This document shows positions 8,139 to 16,745 of a stretch of 32,390 bases of DNA, one piece after another. Source of the DNA: Chitinophagaceae bacterium (GTDB taxonomy: Bacteria > Bacteroidota > Bacteroidia > Chitinophagales > Chitinophagaceae); contig CANFLL010000050.1 in NCBI GenBank assembly GCA_947447825.1, positions 1-32,390 on the forward strand, given 5' to 3'. The translations under genes and the position numbers were made by a program. The notes under the pieces are model-generated. The model worked only from the letters and a program-made list of their open reading frames with translations, ran no database searches and was not told where the DNA came from. How positions within the stretch are numbered: the stretch's first letter is position 1; every line of letters starts with the position of its first letter.

Positions 8139-10397
8139 ATGGATAATAAAATTGCAACACAAGAACAGGCAAGTAAGATAGGACGATATCTAATTACGGC
8201 TGCATTACCTTATGCTAATGGGTTAAAACACATAGGTCATTTGGCTGGAGCTTATATGCCGGCAGATATTTATGTTCGTTATCTTAAAGCACAAAAAAGA
8301 GATGTAGTATTTGTTTGTGGCAGTGATGAACATGGAACTGCAATACCTATTCAGGCAATGAAAGAAGGAACTACTGCTCAGGCAATTATCGATAAATATC
8401 ATCCGATTATTGAGCAAAATTTTAAAGATCTAGGAATTGCTTTCGATATTTATCATCGAACATCAGCCCCTTTACAACATGAAACAGCCCAAGAATTCTT
8501 CTCTTTTTTAAATGAAAATGGAGACTTAGAGGTAAAGGAAACTGAACAATATTATGATGAAGCTACTAGCACTTTTTTAGCCGACAGATACATTAAAGGT
8601 ACTTGCCCAGTGTGCGCCAATGAGAATGCTTATGGGGATCAATGCGAAAAATGTGGCAGTACTCTGAGTCCTGAAATGCTTATTAATCCTGTAAGCACGC
8701 TCAGTGGTAATGCACCTATTAAAAAAACAACAAAGCATTGGTATCTACCTTTAAATAGACATGAAGAATTTTTAAGGGAATGGATTTTAAAAGAACATAA
8801 AGACGATTGGCGTACAAGTGTTGTTGGTCAATGTAAAAGTTGGATTGATGGAGGTTTGCAAGCAAGAGCTGTTACTAGAGATTTGGATTGGGGAATAAAA
8901 CTACCGCTTACTAATAACAGTTTACCGTTACTAGAAACGTCAAACTCATCATCGGTTAACAGTCAACGGTTAACGGTTAACAACGTTACACAAGACGATG
9001 CGGGCAAAGTGCTTTATGTGTGGTTTGATGCGCCAGTTGGATATATCAGTGCCACCAAACAATGGGCTTTGAATAATGAAAGAGATTGGAAACCATATTG
9101 GTATGCTCCTGATACTAAATTGGTTCATTTTGTAGGTAAGGACAACATTGTTTTTCATTGCATCATCTTTCCTGTGATGCTTAAACTTCACGGCAACATA
9201 TTGCCTACAAATGTTCCAGCTAATGAATTCATGAATCTTGAAGGAGACAAAATGAGTACGAGTAGAGGTTGGAGCATTGAAATGGATGACTATATAAACG
9301 ACTGGATTAAAAAAGACAATGGTGGTGAAAGTATGGCCGATGTGTTGCGATATTATTTAACACAAATTGCCCCCGAAACAAAAGACAGCGAGTTCACTTG
9401 GAAAGGTTTTCAAGATGCAAACAATAGTGAGCTAGTAAACATATTTGGAAACTTTGTTAATAGAACTTTTGTGCTGATGCACAAATTGTGTGGCGGAAAA
9501 GTACCAGTGTTTAATAATGACATTATTGATGTGGCAGATAAACAACTGATTACTGACATTAAAGCCGCAGCTACAAAAGTGGAAGCTTTATTGGAAGGAT
9601 ATAAGTTTAGAGATGCCCTTTTTGAGGTGATGAATCTTGCAAGAAGCGGTAATAAATACATGCAAGACAAAGAGCCTTGGATGGTTGCCAAAAAGGAAAC
9701 TGTGGATGGAGTACTTTCTATTGAAGGCAAAAAGAAAATAGATAACTGCCTGCATTTGTGTTTACAATTAACCGCTAATTTAACCATATTAATTAATCCA
9801 TTTTTACCTTTCACTGCTGGCAAACTTTGTAAGATGATGAAAGTTGTGGACAGGATGCTAGAATGGGAAAATGCTGGAAGAATCGATTTACTAAAAGTAG
9901 GTTACAGTCTTCGTGAACCACAATTGCTTTTTAGAAAGATAGAAAATGAAGAAATTGAAGCTCAATTAGTCAAGTTAAAAGATAAAGCAGCAGCAGTAAA
10001 CAATAAAACACAAATGAACGTGGAAGAAAACAAACAAGAAGTTGAGCTGAAGGCATTGGAACCTGTAGGTGCTGAAATAGTTTTTGATGATTTTGCAAAA
10101 ATTGATTTGCGTGTAGGAACCATTATAGCTGCGGAGAAAGTACCTAAGGCAGATAAACTACTAAAGCTGAATGTTGATTTAGGCTTTGAAATCAGAACTA
10201 TTGTTAGCGGTATTGCACTTCATTTTGCGCCTGAAGATATTGTTGGGAAACAAGTTTCGGTTGTGGTAAACCTTGCACCAAGAAAAATGCGTGGCATTGA
10301 AAGTAATGGTATGATTTTGATGGCAGAAGATAATGAAGGCAAGCTACATTTTATTAATCCAGAGTCAGCAATAAATAATGGGGCTAGTGTGAGATAG
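8139..10397 (+). CDS. metG: Methionyl-tRNA synthetase with C-terminal tRNA-binding domain
   Basis: 752 aa; charges tRNA(Met) with methionine in the cytoplasm. The class I HIGH motif is at residues 31-34, a four-cysteine zinc knuckle at C156/C159/C169/C172, and the KMSKS-type loop (KMSTS) at 371-375. The anticodon-binding helical domain follows, and residues ~650-752 form a Trbp111/EMAP-II-like tRNA-binding domain (DFAKIDLRVGTI... APRKMRGIESNGM), as in homodimeric long MetRS. Between DLDWGIKLPL (~256) and GKVLYVWFDAP (~289), where E. coli MetG has a short loop, lies an unusual insertion of about 30 residues (Asn/Ser/Thr-rich). It is partly encoded by a CGGTTAA heptamer repeat. The frame is intact, so the enzyme is presumably functional. 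It is followed by a strong terminator and looks monocistronic. Confidence 0.97.
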   Translation: MDNKIATQEQASKIGRYLITAALPYANGLKHIGHLAGAYMPADIYVRYLKAQKRDVVFVCGSDEHGTAIPIQAMKEGTTAQAIIDKYHPIIEQNFKDLGIAFDIYHRTSAPLQHETAQEFFSFLNENGDLEVKETEQYYDEATSTFLADRYIKGTCPVCANENAYGDQCEKCGSTLSPEMLINPVSTLSGNAPIKKTTKHWYLPLNRHEEFLREWILKEHKDDWRTSVVGQCKSWIDGGLQARAVTRDLDWGIKLPLTNNSLPLLETSNSSSVNSQRLTVNNVTQDDAGKVLYVWFDAPVGYISATKQWALNNERDWKPYWYAPDTKLVHFVGKDNIVFHCIIFPVMLKLHGNILPTNVPANEFMNLEGDKMSTSRGWSIEMDDYINDWIKKDNGGESMADVLRYYLTQIAPETKDSEFTWKGFQDANNSELVNIFGNFVNRTFVLMHKLCGGKVPVFNNDIIDVADKQLITDIKAAATKVEALLEGYKFRDALFEVMNLARSGNKYMQDKEPWMVAKKETVDGVLSIEGKKKIDNCLHLCLQLTANLTILINPFLPFTAGKLCKMMKVVDRMLEWENAGRIDLLKVGYSLREPQLLFRKIENEEIEAQLVKLKDKAAAVNNKTQMNVEENKQEVELKALEPVGAEIVFDDFAKIDLRVGTIIAAEKVPKADKLLKLNVDLGFEIRTIVSGIALHFAPEDIVGKQVSVVVNLAPRKMRGIESNGMILMAEDNEGKLHFINPESAINNGASVR
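8953..8980. repeat. CGGTTAA heptamer repeat inside metG
   Basis: Four consecutive 7-nt units (CGGTTAA, CAGTCAA, CGGTTAA, CGGTTAA), followed by a diverged CAACGTT. An inverted partner (AACAGTTTACCGTTAC) lies just upstream at 8916-8931. The whole lies in frame within metG and encodes part of a non-conserved loop. Confidence 0.75.
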
Positions 10398-10418
10398 ATT
10401 TTCGATACTCTTGAATGT

Positions 10419-10460
10419 AAAAGGGATAGTCTGTTGAGGAAACATACTATCCCTTTTTTT
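10419..10460 (+). terminator. Intrinsic terminator after metG
   Basis: Stem AAAAGGGATAGT (10419-10430) pairs with ACTATCCCTTTT (10446-10457), with a 15-nt loop and a run of T through 10460. It lies 22 nt after the metG stop. Confidence 0.9.
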
Positions 10461-10548
10461 ATAAATAATATCAAATTGTAGGCGTAGTTGATTTTTATCA
10501 TGTTTATGTAAAGTCTAGTTTTTAACTTTATGCTCTAAAACGAGCTAT

Positions 10549-11391
10549 ATGAAAACAATATTAGTGCCTACCGATTTTTCAGAAACATCTATTAAGGCTG
10601 TTAAATACGCTTTTGGATTAGCAAAACAAGTTCAAGCAAAAAAGATTGTTTTGTTTAATGTTTTTTCTGCTCCAATGAATACAACCATCGACCCACTGGT
10701 TATGGGCATTGGTATAATGGATTATGAGTTGCTAGAAGGAGCGTCATTAGAAGGTTTGCAGTATGTTAAAGAGCAATTAATGCAAAACTGTCCTGATGGG
10801 GTTGAAATTGAATTTTTAACTAAGTATGGTTTATTGTCTGAAAACATCAACTTGGCTTGTGATGAAGTAGAAGCAGATGTAATTGTAATGGGAATTACTG
10901 GAGGAAGCATAATTAGTGAAAAATTGTTTGGTAGTAATACAACAATGGTTGCCAGATGTGCAAAAGTTCCCGTGATTATTGTTCCGCCTAGCAGCACTTA
11001 TCACGGCATTAAGAAGTTAGTTTTAGTATCCGATTTTGTTGCAATTGAAGAGTTTGTTCCTTTGATTCCAATTAAGAAAGTGTTGGATGATACAAAAGCG
11101 CAACTAATGGTTCTTCATGTTGCTAGTTCAAAACACCATTCACTTTATGAAGGTGCTTATGAATGCTTTTCTTTTAAAGAAATGTTTGAAGAATATAATC
11201 CAGCATTTCATTTTGTTGTAAACTCAGATTTTACTGGTGCCATCAATACTTTTGCAGCAGAAAATCAGGCTGATATTGTTATGGTGATTCCTAAGAAACA
11301 TAGTTTTATTTCAAGCATATTCACAACAAGCCATACTAAGGATTTAGCTTTTCATAGTAATATACCGTTGATGGCAGTTCATGAAGTTTAG
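10549..11391 (+). CDS. Universal stress protein, tandem UspA domains
   Basis: 280 aa, two UspA (Rossmann-like) domains in tandem. Each opens with the beta-strand/helix pattern of the family (MKTILVPTDFSETSIKAVKYA; KKLVLVSDFVAIEEFVPL). The first domain has the ATP-binding signature G-2x-G-9x-G-[ST] near residues 115-129 (GITG, nine residues, GSNT). The matching position in the second domain is VIPKKHSFISSIF, which lacks the glycines, so only the N-terminal domain is predicted to bind nucleotide. It acts in the cytoplasm; the family is linked to stress survival, but the molecular role here is unknown. A close paralogue follows 90 bp downstream in the same direction, so both may be co-transcribed. 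Confidence 0.93.
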   Translation: MKTILVPTDFSETSIKAVKYAFGLAKQVQAKKIVLFNVFSAPMNTTIDPLVMGIGIMDYELLEGASLEGLQYVKEQLMQNCPDGVEIEFLTKYGLLSENINLACDEVEADVIVMGITGGSIISEKLFGSNTTMVARCAKVPVIIVPPSSTYHGIKKLVLVSDFVAIEEFVPLIPIKKVLDDTKAQLMVLHVASSKHHSLYEGAYECFSFKEMFEEYNPAFHFVVNSDFTGAINTFAAENQADIVMVIPKKHSFISSIFTTSHTKDLAFHSNIPLMAVHEV

Positions 11392-11481
11392 AAATAGGGT
11401 GATAAGTTTCGCATCTATTTTATATTCCTTGATGCTTTTATCAGTAACCAATTAAAATATTAACAAGTAAATAATTAAACA

Positions 11482-12330
11482 ATGAATACGATTCTTCTGC
11501 CAACCGATTTTTCACCAGCATCATTAAATGCAGGGAAATATACAATAGGATTTGCAAAGCAAATTCAAGCAAAAAAAGTAATATTATATCATACCTATTC
11601 TGCGCCCATTAATTTCACTGTAGCACCCGTTGAATCTGCTTTTATTAGTCAAGATTTGGTTGATTTTGAAATGATGAAAGATAACGCTCAGTTAGCCTTA
11701 AATACTTTTAAAGAAAGGCTGGATATTGACTCAAATTCTGGAATAGAAGTTGAACTAATGGCGAATTTTGGCTTTTTCACAGAAGACATTAAAAATGTAA
11801 TTACTGATGTAAAGGCCGACATAGTTATCATGGGTATTACTGGTGGAGGATCTTTTACAGAAAATATTATTGGAAGCGATACTGTGGTAGTGGCTCGACA
11901 GTCCTCAGTGCCAGTAATTATTGTTCCCAGTAAAAATCAATTTAAAGGTGTTCGTAAAGTTGTATTGATTTCAGATTTTATTGATATAAAAAACACTGTC
12001 CCTACTGCGCAAATAAAAAAAGTATTAGATGAAACAAATGCTAGTTTAATAGTTCTTCACATAATTAAGCATAATGAGATTGTTTTTGATTCTTCATCAG
12101 AAGAACACAAATTATTCAATGAGATATTCGATGGTTATAACCCTAGGTTTTTTAGTTTGGAAACACAGGTTTTTGCTGATGGCGTTAATGAATTCATAGA
12201 GTTGAATGAAGTAGATTTGGTTATTGTAATACCTAAAAAGCATAATTTAATTGAAAGTCTGTTCATAAAAAGTCATACAAAGGAACTCGCTTTTCATAGT
12301 CATTGTCCATTATTGATTGTTCATAGTTGA
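11482..12330 (+). CDS. Universal stress protein, tandem UspA domains (paralogue)
   Basis: 282 aa, clearly a duplicate of the preceding gene: same start (MNTILLPTDFS), same length, same two-domain layout. The N-terminal domain retains G-2x-G-9x-G-[ST] (GITG, nine residues, GSDT). The C-terminal domain has VIPKKHNLIESLF in place of the glycine motif, the same degeneration as its neighbour, so that loss predates the duplication. The two end almost alike (SHTKELAFHSHCPLLIVH versus SHTKDLAFHSNIPLMAVH). The central regions have diverged, suggesting different binding partners. The gap to the first gene contains only an imperfect inverted repeat (GATAA/TTATC, GCATC/GATGC, 11410-11450). A terminator follows at 12369. 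Confidence 0.93.
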   Translation: MNTILLPTDFSPASLNAGKYTIGFAKQIQAKKVILYHTYSAPINFTVAPVESAFISQDLVDFEMMKDNAQLALNTFKERLDIDSNSGIEVELMANFGFFTEDIKNVITDVKADIVIMGITGGGSFTENIIGSDTVVVARQSSVPVIIVPSKNQFKGVRKVVLISDFIDIKNTVPTAQIKKVLDETNASLIVLHIIKHNEIVFDSSSEEHKLFNEIFDGYNPRFFSLETQVFADGVNEFIELNEVDLVIVIPKKHNLIESLFIKSHTKELAFHSHCPLLIVHS

Positions 12331-12368
12331 TCTTGTTTTTTTGTTGTTAGTTGTTTTGTTTTGTTTTG

Positions 12369-12413
12369 TAGGTGGTATTGTTATGTATAATGACAGTGTC
12401 ACCTATTTTTATT
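12369..12413 (+). terminator. Intrinsic terminator after the usp pair
   Basis: TAGGTG (12369-12374) pairs with CACCTA (12400-12405). The inner arms also pair with some G-U pairs, and TTTTT follows from 12406. Confidence 0.7.
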
Positions 12414-12442
12414 TCCATTAAGCTTTGTTACATAAAATTATC

Positions 12443-12610
12443 GTAACTATTCAGGGGGATAATTAACCACAAAGGTCACTAAGGCTTTCACCAAGAACAC
12501 AAGGATTGTGAAATATTATTTCTACAGAACTACCATTGGGTGACTCTAAACCTTAGTGTACTTTGTTTTTCCCTTGTTTGCTTAGTGGTAAATAACCCCT
12601 GAAGAGTTAC
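12443..12610. mobile_element. MITE-like 168-bp inverted-repeat element
   Basis: The ends are GTAACTATTCAGGGG (12443-12457) and CCCCTGAAGAGTTAC (12596-12610), inverted copies with one mismatch. Inside, both arms continue as imperfect inverted repeats of the ACCACAAAG...CACTAAGG type (left 12466-12486, right 12551-12588). No open reading frame. Size, terminal inverted repeats and lack of coding capacity fit a non-autonomous element. No obvious target-site duplication was recognised. Confidence 0.65.
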
Positions 12611-12825
12611 AAATTATCAACAAAAAGATGGTTTGCTCACAGTAACCCTAAACTTTATTCACCCAATGGTTACACTCGAAACACCCGTTGATTACTGCTC
12701 TTTTCTACCAAATTGTGGGGGTTGGGTGAATTAAAAAATAGCTACACACGAGAGTTTTCTTTTACAAAATAGATTCCAACCAATAACTTTAACTTCTAAC
12801 CACTGATAACAACTTACCATTTCTG

Positions 12826-13770
12826 CTATTTTTCTAACTTGTAGCACCATCGTTTCAACTTACCTTCAAAATCGAAGGGTGTAGTAGCTTTTGTTATATC
12901 TTTTATGGTGGTGGCATTTATTGCAAAACTATCCAAAACAAATTTTGTGAAGTTGGTGCTAAAGTAAATGATCCCACCAGTAGTTGTAGCAGCAAGCACA
13001 TCATTTAGTAGTTCAGCATGATCGCGTTGAATATCCAAAAAGTCTTTCATCCGCTTGCTATTACTAAATGTTGGAGGATCAATAATTACTAAATCGAAAC
13101 TGTTTGGTTGCAGTGTTTTGAGGTACTGTTTCACATCAGCATGAATAAAGAAATGCTTCTTAACATCTTTTAGTTTGTTTAATTCTAAGTTTTGTTCTGC
13201 CCAATTAAGATAGGTTTTAGATAAGTCTACCGTAGTAACGCTCTCTGCATTACCAGCAGCAGCATATACCGAAAAAGAACCAGTGTAAGCAAACAAGTTT
13301 AGAATCCTCTTGCCGTCTGATTCATTACGAAGCATGTTTCTTGTTATCCTATGATCCAAAAACAGTCCTGTATCTAAATAATCTGTCAGGTTTACCAAAA
13401 ATTTCAATCCCTGTTCTTCCACCGGAAAGTATTCTGCTTTTGCATCAGTCTTTTCATATTGATCAAGTCTGTTTGCTTTGCGTTTGCGTTGTTTTATGTA
13501 CACTCTCTCATCATCCACAGGTAATATATCACAGATTACGGCAATACATTCTTCTAACCATTGTTCATGTTCTTCGTCCGTCATGCCATGTCTGCGTAAA
13601 TATTCTGCTAAGTAAACTTTGTCGTCATAGAGTTCAATACAGAAGGGAAATTCAGGAAGATCATGGTCATAAACCCGGTAGCAAGAGATGCTTTGTCTGG
13701 CAGCCTGTTTGCATTTGTGTTTAAACACTTTTAGTAGCCGATTGTGAAACATGATCATCTTTTCATTCAT
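12826..13770 (-). CDS. RlmK-type 23S rRNA (guanine-N7) methyltransferase, stand-alone
   Basis: 314 aa from the ATG at 13770. It matches the C-terminal (RlmK) half of the E. coli RlmKL fusion throughout: MFHNRLLK near the start, then CYRVYDHDLPEFPF, a VNLTDYLDTGLFLDHRITRNML block, the AdoMet-binding NLFAYTGSFSVYAA, and the catalytic-domain IDPPTFSNSKRMKDFLDIQRDH. In E. coli this half makes m7G2069 in 23S rRNA; the same target is expected here. The N-terminal THUMP/RlmL half that makes m2G2445 is absent. Later ATGs (for MIMF or MFHN) are also possible starts, the last matching the domain boundary in E. coli. A TTG reading further upstream would run through the promoter and palindrome and is rejected. 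The gene stands alone. Confidence 0.88.
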   Translation of the reverse strand: MNEKMIMFHNRLLKVFKHKCKQAARQSISCYRVYDHDLPEFPFCIELYDDKVYLAEYLRRHGMTDEEHEQWLEECIAVICDILPVDDERVYIKQRKRKANRLDQYEKTDAKAEYFPVEEQGLKFLVNLTDYLDTGLFLDHRITRNMLRNESDGKRILNLFAYTGSFSVYAAAGNAESVTTVDLSKTYLNWAEQNLELNKLKDVKKHFFIHADVKQYLKTLQPNSFDLVIIDPPTFSNSKRMKDFLDIQRDHAELLNDVLAATTTGGIIYFSTNFTKFVLDSFAINATTIKDITKATTPFDFEGKLKRWCYKLEK

Positions 13771-13774
13771 CGCA

Positions 13775-13818
13775 CAAAAATAGGGTCTGTAATTAGAAGT
13801 AATCAATTGATTACTTCT
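13775..13818 (-). promoter_or_regulatory. Promoter with perfect 24-bp palindrome
   Basis: On the minus strand TATTTTTG (13775-13782) matches the -7 consensus TAnnTTTG, and a TTG (13804-13806) lies 21 nt upstream. A perfect 24-bp palindrome spans 13795-13818 (half site AGAAGTAATCAA and its exact complement) and covers the -33 region. The ATG at 13770 is only 4 nt past the -7 box, so the mRNA may be leaderless or start at a later ATG. The palindrome's placement suits a repressor operator. Confidence 0.6.
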
Positions 13819-14117
13819 CAAAGATATTTTTCCCAAAGAGGAAGTAAAGTGATTAGTGTTTCTGTTTAAATAACGAATCTAGAAGAATAAAATTCAAGAA
13901 AATAGGAAAGGCAAATGTGTTTAATTTTAAGAAGAATAACACACACATATCTTATGCTATATCAAAGTGTTTTAAACTCCACTTTAAGAAAAAATGTAAC
14001 TAGTTAGGTGCTTAAACAATAAAAAGCAGAAAGAAAAAACAAAGGATAGTAAACTTTAAATACAATTTTTCAATGCTGAACAAACACTACTTTAGTGGTC
14101 AAAACAACCTTAGCCCA
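13819..14117. other. Intergenic region, nothing recognised
   Basis: About 300 bp of AT-rich sequence upstream of the methyltransferase promoter and downstream of the galactanase stop. I see no gene, and only a weak CACTA/TAGTG hairpin near 14085 without a useful T-run. Confidence 0.5.
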
Positions 14118-16115
14118 CTATTTAACCATTACTCCTTTTATAGTATCTTTTGTTTGCAAATAATACATACCACCAGCCAATTTAGGCAAATAAATCACCG
14201 TATTGGCTTGCCATAACTGCCCACGCAGTCTTATATTTCCCAATACATCTTTTACAAGATAATCAATAGGAAAGTTGGAGGAATTGTTAACCTGAACGGT
14301 GCATTGCTGACTTTTTATAGGGTTAGGGAAAATATTAATTCCATTACTTTTATTGCCAAAGACAACACCAACGACTGCACTGAATGTAGTGTTGCTTGAA
14401 GCATCAACTGCTTTTATGCGAAAGTAACTACGGCTGTTTGTTTCAACAAGAGGGTTTATCCAGCTTAATTGAGAAGAAGAAGTTGATTTAAAGGAAGCCA
14501 CTTCTTTAAAATGTATGCCATCGATACTATTTTCAATCACATAACTTAATGGGTTACCACTAGTGTTCTGCCATTGTAGTTTTACTTGTTTTGTTGGTTC
14601 CGTTGCTGCCACTAAGTGCAAGTCGAGCTTATTTGGAAGTGTATTTGCAATTAACGAAAGGGTCATATTATCTACATTCAGCCATCCACCAGCATTTGCA
14701 TCACTACAAATGCCGACAGTAACTTGATTGTTGGCTACTACTATTTGTGGAATGATGGCCATTGTCCAATTACTTCCGTTGGGTGCTATGTTACTTTTAA
14801 TTGTATCGCCTCCGTAGTTAGACGCAAACAGATAGCACTGGTTAAAGTGTGCCGTATCTCGTGCAGTGTTTGCCAACAATTGATATATTCCGTTGGGAAC
14901 ATTGATTGTTTGTCGAGTGTAGACCCTGTAGTTGCTAGAAGAATAATTATTAAGTTGATAAACTCCATTCGGGTTCCAACTATTTCCGTTTGAGGTATAG
15001 CTTGCGGCAACATCACCAGCTTTCGTCCAACCAATGGGATTACTAACGGCTGCACTATCAGCATCAAAACTATTATTTGATAAGTAATTTGCCTTTTGAT
15101 CTGTGAACCCATTTATGGCCATAGTGGCTTGTCCTTTGTTATTGAATGCGCCAAGCGAGTACCCCTGCCAATTTCTGTAGGCTTCTGGTTCCCAATAAAA
15201 CACGCCTATACCTTTACCGTTTGTTACTTGTTTGGTGTTAGCAATTATGTTTTCAACAAAGCCCCTACAAGCCACCGAATCAGAAACCTTCATACCAATC
15301 TCTGCCACCATTACTTCACTACCATAACGCACAACCATATCATTCATGTTGGAAGCGCATAGGTTGCTGTAACTGTTCCAATTACTATCGGCTGGATAAA
15401 GAGACATTCCTATCACGTCCCATTTTGCCCCATTACTCTTCAAGCCATCAAACAAATACCGGAACAATGAATTATTGTAACCATTAGACACATGAACTAT
15501 CACCTTTATACTACTATCCACTTTTTTCACCGCATCATATCCTGCAGAAACCAACTGAAAAAAGTTAGTTATGCTTGTAGATGCCCTACCAATTTCCCAC
15601 AGCATTCCATCATTCACTTCATTGCCCACCTGAACCCACTGGGGTGTAATATTGTTTGCTTTTAGTGCTTTTAAAACATTGGTTGTATGTGCTGCCAGTG
15701 CCAATTTAAGGCTATCTAACCCATAAGCCGACCACGCAGCAGGTATTTGTTGCTGACCAGGATCGGCCCAAGTGTCGCTGTAATGAAAATCTATTAACAA
15801 GCGCATACCAGCTTTTTTTGCTCTGATTGCTTTGGCAACCACATCATTTACATCGTTAAACCCATCGGTAGGGTTAACCCAAACTCGCAACCTAATGGCA
15901 TTAATCCCTTTTTGCTGTAGGATAGAAAAGAGATCTTGCTGGTTCAACTGGTCATCATAAAACTTATATCCTTTGGCCTCCATTTGCGAAACCCACCCAA
16001 CATCAGCCCCGTAAGCAAACCCTTGTGCATGACTATTGGATGCAAACAATATTGTAATTAGGAAAAAAATTGTCATTAAGCGACAACAGAATATTTTATA
16101 AACACTTTTAATCAT
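14118..16115 (-). CDS. Secreted GH53 arabinogalactan endo-beta-1,4-galactanase with T9SS sorting domain
   Basis: 665 aa from the ATG at 16115, which gives a signal peptide ending near SNSHAQ (~31). Residues ~32-365 are a GH53 catalytic domain: GADVGWVSQME, INAIRLRVWVNP, LLIDFHYSDTWADPG, QWVQVGNEVNDGMLW with acid/base Glu166, and VMVAEIGM with nucleophile Glu272. Residues ~370-520 look like a beta-sandwich, carbohydrate-binding-type module (NNSFDADSAAVSNPIGW, VYQLNNYSSSN...). A fibronectin-like stretch follows (~530-590), and the C-terminus is a Por-type sorting domain (INIFPNPI... LAGGMYYLQT). The enzyme should cleave beta-1,4-galactan side chains of pectin at the cell surface or outside. No SusC/SusD pair is nearby, so this is not a classical PUL, but the xylose genes lie just beyond. 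Confidence 0.93.
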   Translation of the reverse strand: MIKSVYKIFCCRLMTIFFLITILFASNSHAQGFAYGADVGWVSQMEAKGYKFYDDQLNQQDLFSILQQKGINAIRLRVWVNPTDGFNDVNDVVAKAIRAKKAGMRLLIDFHYSDTWADPGQQQIPAAWSAYGLDSLKLALAAHTTNVLKALKANNITPQWVQVGNEVNDGMLWEIGRASTSITNFFQLVSAGYDAVKKVDSSIKVIVHVSNGYNNSLFRYLFDGLKSNGAKWDVIGMSLYPADSNWNSYSNLCASNMNDMVVRYGSEVMVAEIGMKVSDSVACRGFVENIIANTKQVTNGKGIGVFYWEPEAYRNWQGYSLGAFNNKGQATMAINGFTDQKANYLSNNSFDADSAAVSNPIGWTKAGDVAASYTSNGNSWNPNGVYQLNNYSSSNYRVYTRQTINVPNGIYQLLANTARDTAHFNQCYLFASNYGGDTIKSNIAPNGSNWTMAIIPQIVVANNQVTVGICSDANAGGWLNVDNMTLSLIANTLPNKLDLHLVAATEPTKQVKLQWQNTSGNPLSYVIENSIDGIHFKEVASFKSTSSSQLSWINPLVETNSRSYFRIKAVDASSNTTFSAVVGVVFGNKSNGINIFPNPIKSQQCTVQVNNSSNFPIDYLVKDVLGNIRLRGQLWQANTVIYLPKLAGGMYYLQTKDTIKGVMVK

Positions 16116-16325
16116 TGGGTAAAGGTAAAAAAATATGGAATAGGAATGTATTGACGCAAAGCAAAGTGATGTAATCAGTAAATGGATTCTGAGCATTAAA
16201 CAACATAAAGCTGCAAAGAAGCTGGGTTGAAATAAGCTTAAATGAAAGTCCAGATTAAAAAAAACAATCTTTTAAGTCCATAAACTTTGATTTTAACATA
16301 CCGAAAGCTAACAGCAAAGGTTTAT

Positions 16326-16745
16326 CAATTTACACCTCAGCTATTACGATTTATACCTGTGCTTAGTAGATTTATATGAGTGCGATGTGGATTTATACCT
16401 GTGCTAACCTAATTTATGCCTCTGCTTTGTGGATTTACTCGAGTGCTATGTTAATTTATACCTATGCTTTGTTAAATTACACAACTGCTACTAGGATTTA
16501 TACCTCTTCAATGAGGAGTTATCGAATTACAATATGTATCTACTCAAGTGCTATCTTGATTTATATGAGTGCTAAGTGGATTTATACGAGTGCTAAACGG
16601 ATTTATACGAGTGCTAAGTGGATTTATACGAGTGCTAAATGAATTTATACAAGTGCTAAATGAATTTATACGAGTGCTAAACGGATTTATACGAGTGCTA
16701 AATGAATTTATACGAGTGCTAAATGAATTTACCTATTTATGGAAG
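16326..16745. repeat. 21-nt tandem array, about 20 units, with a homogeneity gradient
   Basis: Units begin every 21 nt from 16326 with no indel. The core is GGATTTATACGAGTGCTAA plus two variable bases. Units from 16557 to 16724 are nearly identical; those from 16326 to 16556 are diverged, many with CCTGTGC or CTCTGC in place of CGAGTGC, and the last (16725) is degenerate. There are no spacers and no cas genes, so it is not a CRISPR. Because 21 is a multiple of three, two overlapping frames stay open and spell heptad repeats (WIYTSAK; GFIRVLN). The repeat content explains these frames and they are not annotated as genes. Confidence 0.92.

Larger units (their letters stand above)
12331..12825. 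other. Intergenic region with terminator and repeat elements
   Basis: No gene. It holds the terminator at 12369-12413, the MITE-like element at 12443-12610, and a second short inverted pair ACCATTGGGTGA (12532-12543) / TCACCCAATGGT (about 12659-12670) whose left arm lies inside that element. Confidence 0.6.

Noticed and set aside
9410-9823. Minus-strand 137-codon frame opposite metG
   Set aside because: Antisense shadow of the anticodon-binding domain.
13341-13724. Plus-strand frame opposite the rRNA methyltransferase
   Set aside because: Antisense to a well-conserved gene; Cys-rich, no recognisable domain.
16326-16745. CRISPR array
   Set aside because: Units are contiguous at 21 nt with no unique spacers, and there are no cas genes.
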